The position numbers and the translations under genes are program-made. Source: Sulfuricurvum sp. (lineage in GTDB: Bacteria > Campylobacterota > Campylobacteria > Campylobacterales > Sulfurimonadaceae). From it: a stretch of DNA of 16,346 bases. The notes beneath the pieces are model-generated. The model ran no database searches and was not told the DNA's origin. It was given only the letters and a program-made list of their open reading frames with translations. Positions 14,740-16,346 of the stretch are shown here, piece after piece; position 1 is the first letter of the stretch; each line of letters begins with the position of its first letter. The DNA lies in NCBI GenBank assembly GCA_022729835.1, contig DZBC01000019.1, forward strand, positions 1-16,346. The letters are read 5' to 3'.

Positions 14740-15840
14740 ATGGACAATTACGAATACACTGAGTTACTCAAAACCTTACATGTAAAGATGCAAAACATCA
14801 CCAATGTCACCAAACCAGATATGATCATCAAACGACTATCAGAGATCAAAGCGATGGAGAACGATCCTGAGTTCTGGAATGACGCCGCACAGGCTGCCGT
14901 GGTACAAAAAGAGAAGACCCAACTCGAGCGTAAACTCGAAAAATACCGTCTCACCGCCGACGCACTCAGCGATACCGCCGAACTCTTTGAGATGGCCAAG
15001 TCTGAAAAAGATGACGAAACCATCGAAACCCTCTACGCTGAAGCCGAAACACTTGAGTCTATGGTGCAGAGCATGGAAATCGCCGTCTTACTAAGCGGTG
15101 AGAATGATAGTAAAAATGCCATTGTCTCCATCCACCCCGGTGCAGGTGGCACTGAGAGCCAAGATTGGGCTTCGATGCTGCTACGGATGTACAAACGCTG
15201 GGCCGAGCGTCGCGGCTTCGATGTCGAAGTGCTCGACTACCAAGACGGTGAAGAGGCAGGCATCAAAGACGCTTCCATCATCATCAAAGGCGAGAACGCC
15301 TATGGCTATCTGAAAGTAGAAAACGGTATTCACCGATTGGTGCGCATCAGCCCCTTTGATGCCAACGCTAAGCGCCACACCTCCTTTACCTCTGTCATGG
15401 TTTCGCCCGAAATCGACGACGATATCGCTATTGAGCTTGAAGAGAAGGATATGCGCATCGACACCTACCGCGCTTCAGGCGCAGGTGGACAGCACGTCAA
15501 TAAAACCGAATCGGCAATCCGCATCACCCACATTCCGACCAATATTGTCGTGCAGTGCCAAAACGACCGCAGTCAGCACAAAAACCGTGCCACAGCGATC
15601 AAGATGCTCAAATCACGCCTCTATGAACTCGAGCTGGAAAAACAAAAAGCCATCGAAGACGGCATCGAAAAAAGTGAGATCGGCTGGGGGCATCAGATCC
15701 GCTCTTATGTTTTGGCCCCCTACCAGCAGGTCAAAGATACCCGCTCCGGCATCCCCTACTCCAATGTAGCTGCCATTCTCGATGGTGATATCGACAAAGT
15801 ACTCGAAGGAGTACTGATCGTGCTCAGTCAAGGAAAATAG
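14740..15840 (+). CDS. prfB: Peptide chain release factor 2
   Basis: RF2 of 366 residues, which ends translation at UGA and UAA. The anticodon-like SPF motif lies at residues 204-206 (RISPFDANAKRHTSF) and the catalytic GGQ at 249-251 (SGAGGQHVNKTESAIR). The frame is open from ATG to stop without the CTTTGA programmed-frameshift site many bacteria have near codon 25, as expected in Campylobacterota, so autoregulation by UGA readthrough is absent. The Shine-Dalgarno ahead of the ATG is weak. A TTACATGTAA encodes Leu-His-Val at codons 13-15. The next gene starts on the last base of the TAG stop. Confidence 0.98.
   Translation: MDNYEYTELLKTLHVKMQNITNVTKPDMIIKRLSEIKAMENDPEFWNDAAQAAVVQKEKTQLERKLEKYRLTADALSDTAELFEMAKSEKDDETIETLYAEAETLESMVQSMEIAVLLSGENDSKNAIVSIHPGAGGTESQDWASMLLRMYKRWAERRGFDVEVLDYQDGEEAGIKDASIIIKGENAYGYLKVENGIHRLVRISPFDANAKRHTSFTSVMVSPEIDDDIAIELEEKDMRIDTYRASGAGGQHVNKTESAIRITHIPTNIVVQCQNDRSQHKNRATAIKMLKSRLYELELEKQKAIEDGIEKSEIGWGHQIRSYVLAPYQQVKDTRSGIPYSNVAAILDGDIDKVLEGVLIVLSQGK
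14776..14785. repeat. TTACATGTAA palindrome, exact
   Basis: Inside prfB codons 13-16, read as Leu-His-Val-Lys. Confidence 0.85.
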
Positions 15841-16334
15841 TGCGACGTCTGCTCTTTTATGTCCTAATGCTTCTGGGTCTTGTTAGTTGCGGTCAAGAGC
15901 ACTCCAACAGCCGCCCCTATCTTTTTGAGAACAGCCCCTCAAGAGGAGCGCTGAACTACCAAGAGACGCAAGAGCGCCAACAAGCGCAACTTGAAGCTCA
16001 AAACGCCCAAGAGCTCGCCCGCATCCAGATGCTCCAAGAGCTGGAGCTACAAAAACTCAAAAACAGTGGCGAACTCGAAAAAGCCCTCCTAGAGCACAAT
16101 GCCACTCTGGAAAAAGCCAAGATCGACCAAGAGGTCGCCCTTTCGGCGCAGGCACTGAGCCAAACACTACATACCTCGCAAAGTAACCTTCAAAAGTGGT
16201 GGTTGCTGGCAATTATGGTTGGACTCATTGTCGTGCTCTATTTTATCTACCTGATGATGCGCAAACAGCAAGAGCTGAAGCTTCGCCTACAAAGTGCAAA
16301 AAACGCACCCATCCGGCCACCCGTGACGTTTTGA
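15840..16334 (+). CDS. Small coiled-coil lipoprotein with C-terminal membrane helix
   Basis: A 164-residue protein of unknown function. The N-terminal signal ends in lipobox LVSC (Cys17). Residues about 42-105 form a Gln/Glu/Ala/Leu-rich coiled coil. Residues about 120-140 (WWLLAIMVGLIVVLYFIYLM) are a membrane helix followed by a basic tail. If both predictions hold, the protein is lipid-anchored at one end and membrane-inserted at the other; alternatively the N-terminus is an uncleaved anchor. The start is GTG at 15840, sharing its G with the prfB stop TAG, with AAGGA (15830-15834) 5 nt ahead. It is therefore coupled to prfB. Low-complexity composition means homologues will be hard to spot. 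Confidence 0.75.
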   Translation: MRRLLFYVLMLLGLVSCGQEHSNSRPYLFENSPSRGALNYQETQERQQAQLEAQNAQELARIQMLQELELQKLKNSGELEKALLEHNATLEKAKIDQEVALSAQALSQTLHTSQSNLQKWWLLAIMVGLIVVLYFIYLMMRKQQELKLRLQSAKNAPIRPPVTF

Positions 16335-16345
16335 TCCGGCCACCC
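16311..16345. repeat. 12-bp direct repeat with 23-nt period at window end
   Basis: ATCCGGCCACCC occurs at 16311-16322 and again at 16334-16345. The first copy encodes the end of the lipoprotein (IRPP region) and the second begins at the last base of its stop. Further copies may follow beyond the window. Confidence 0.7.
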
Positions 16346-16346
16346 A

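Noticed and set aside
232..14785. CRISPR array made of the repeated TTACATGTAA
   Set aside because: Spacing is irregular (about 100 bp to over 4 kb), repeats are only 10 bp and many lie within conserved genes.
14740..14850. Programmed +1 frameshift in prfB
   Set aside because: The frame is continuous from ATG through GGQ, with no in-frame UGA or CTTTGA slippery site, as usual for this phylum.

Overview
The window looks like a chromosomal segment from a member of the Campylobacterota (former Epsilonproteobacteria). The release factor 2 (prfB) matches that group's form, with one uninterrupted frame and no programmed frameshift, and the FtsI-type transpeptidase and PanC fit as well. Base composition is unusually G+C-rich for this phylum across most of the window. 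Bases 6510-7440 are A+T-rich and look foreign. No RNA gene, CRISPR array, intact insertion sequence or origin was seen.

Region 1 (1-6472, minus strand) is a tightly packed operon. In transcription order it holds a TetR/AcrR repressor, a periplasmic adaptor, an RND (HAE1-type) pump, a NodT/OprM-type outer-membrane lipoprotein channel, and a partial patatin-like phospholipase lipoprotein. Every junction overlaps or abuts, so the genes are probably co-transcribed and translationally coupled. A -10 box, an imperfect palindrome and a strong Shine-Dalgarno sequence just ahead of the repressor suggest autoregulation. They also suggest that the repressor starts at a non-AUG (CTG) codon.

Region 2 (6473-9803) is accessory DNA. 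It holds a low-GC two-TM/SHOCT-domain protein, a graveyard of MazF/PemK-like toxin fragments, and a secreted lipoprotein with a papain/C39-like Cys-His-Asp signature. The lipoprotein gene lies between two 80-bp direct repeats (about 91% identical), and each repeat carries the ribosome-binding site and first codons of the downstream ATPase gene.

Region 3 (9804-16334) holds an orphan HerA/DUF87-like ATPase with a coiled-coil tail, ftsI, a convergent panC whose stop interlocks with that of ftsI, and divergently prfB. A small lipoprotein with a coiled coil and a C-terminal membrane helix is coupled to prfB.

The most striking signal is not a gene. The 10-bp palindrome TTACATGTAA occurs exactly 8 times, with 3 further 9/10 copies that keep TACATGTAA, in intergenic DNA and inside unrelated coding regions. 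By chance about 0.016 exact copies would be expected. It behaves like a highly iterated palindrome comparable to cyanobacterial HIP1.
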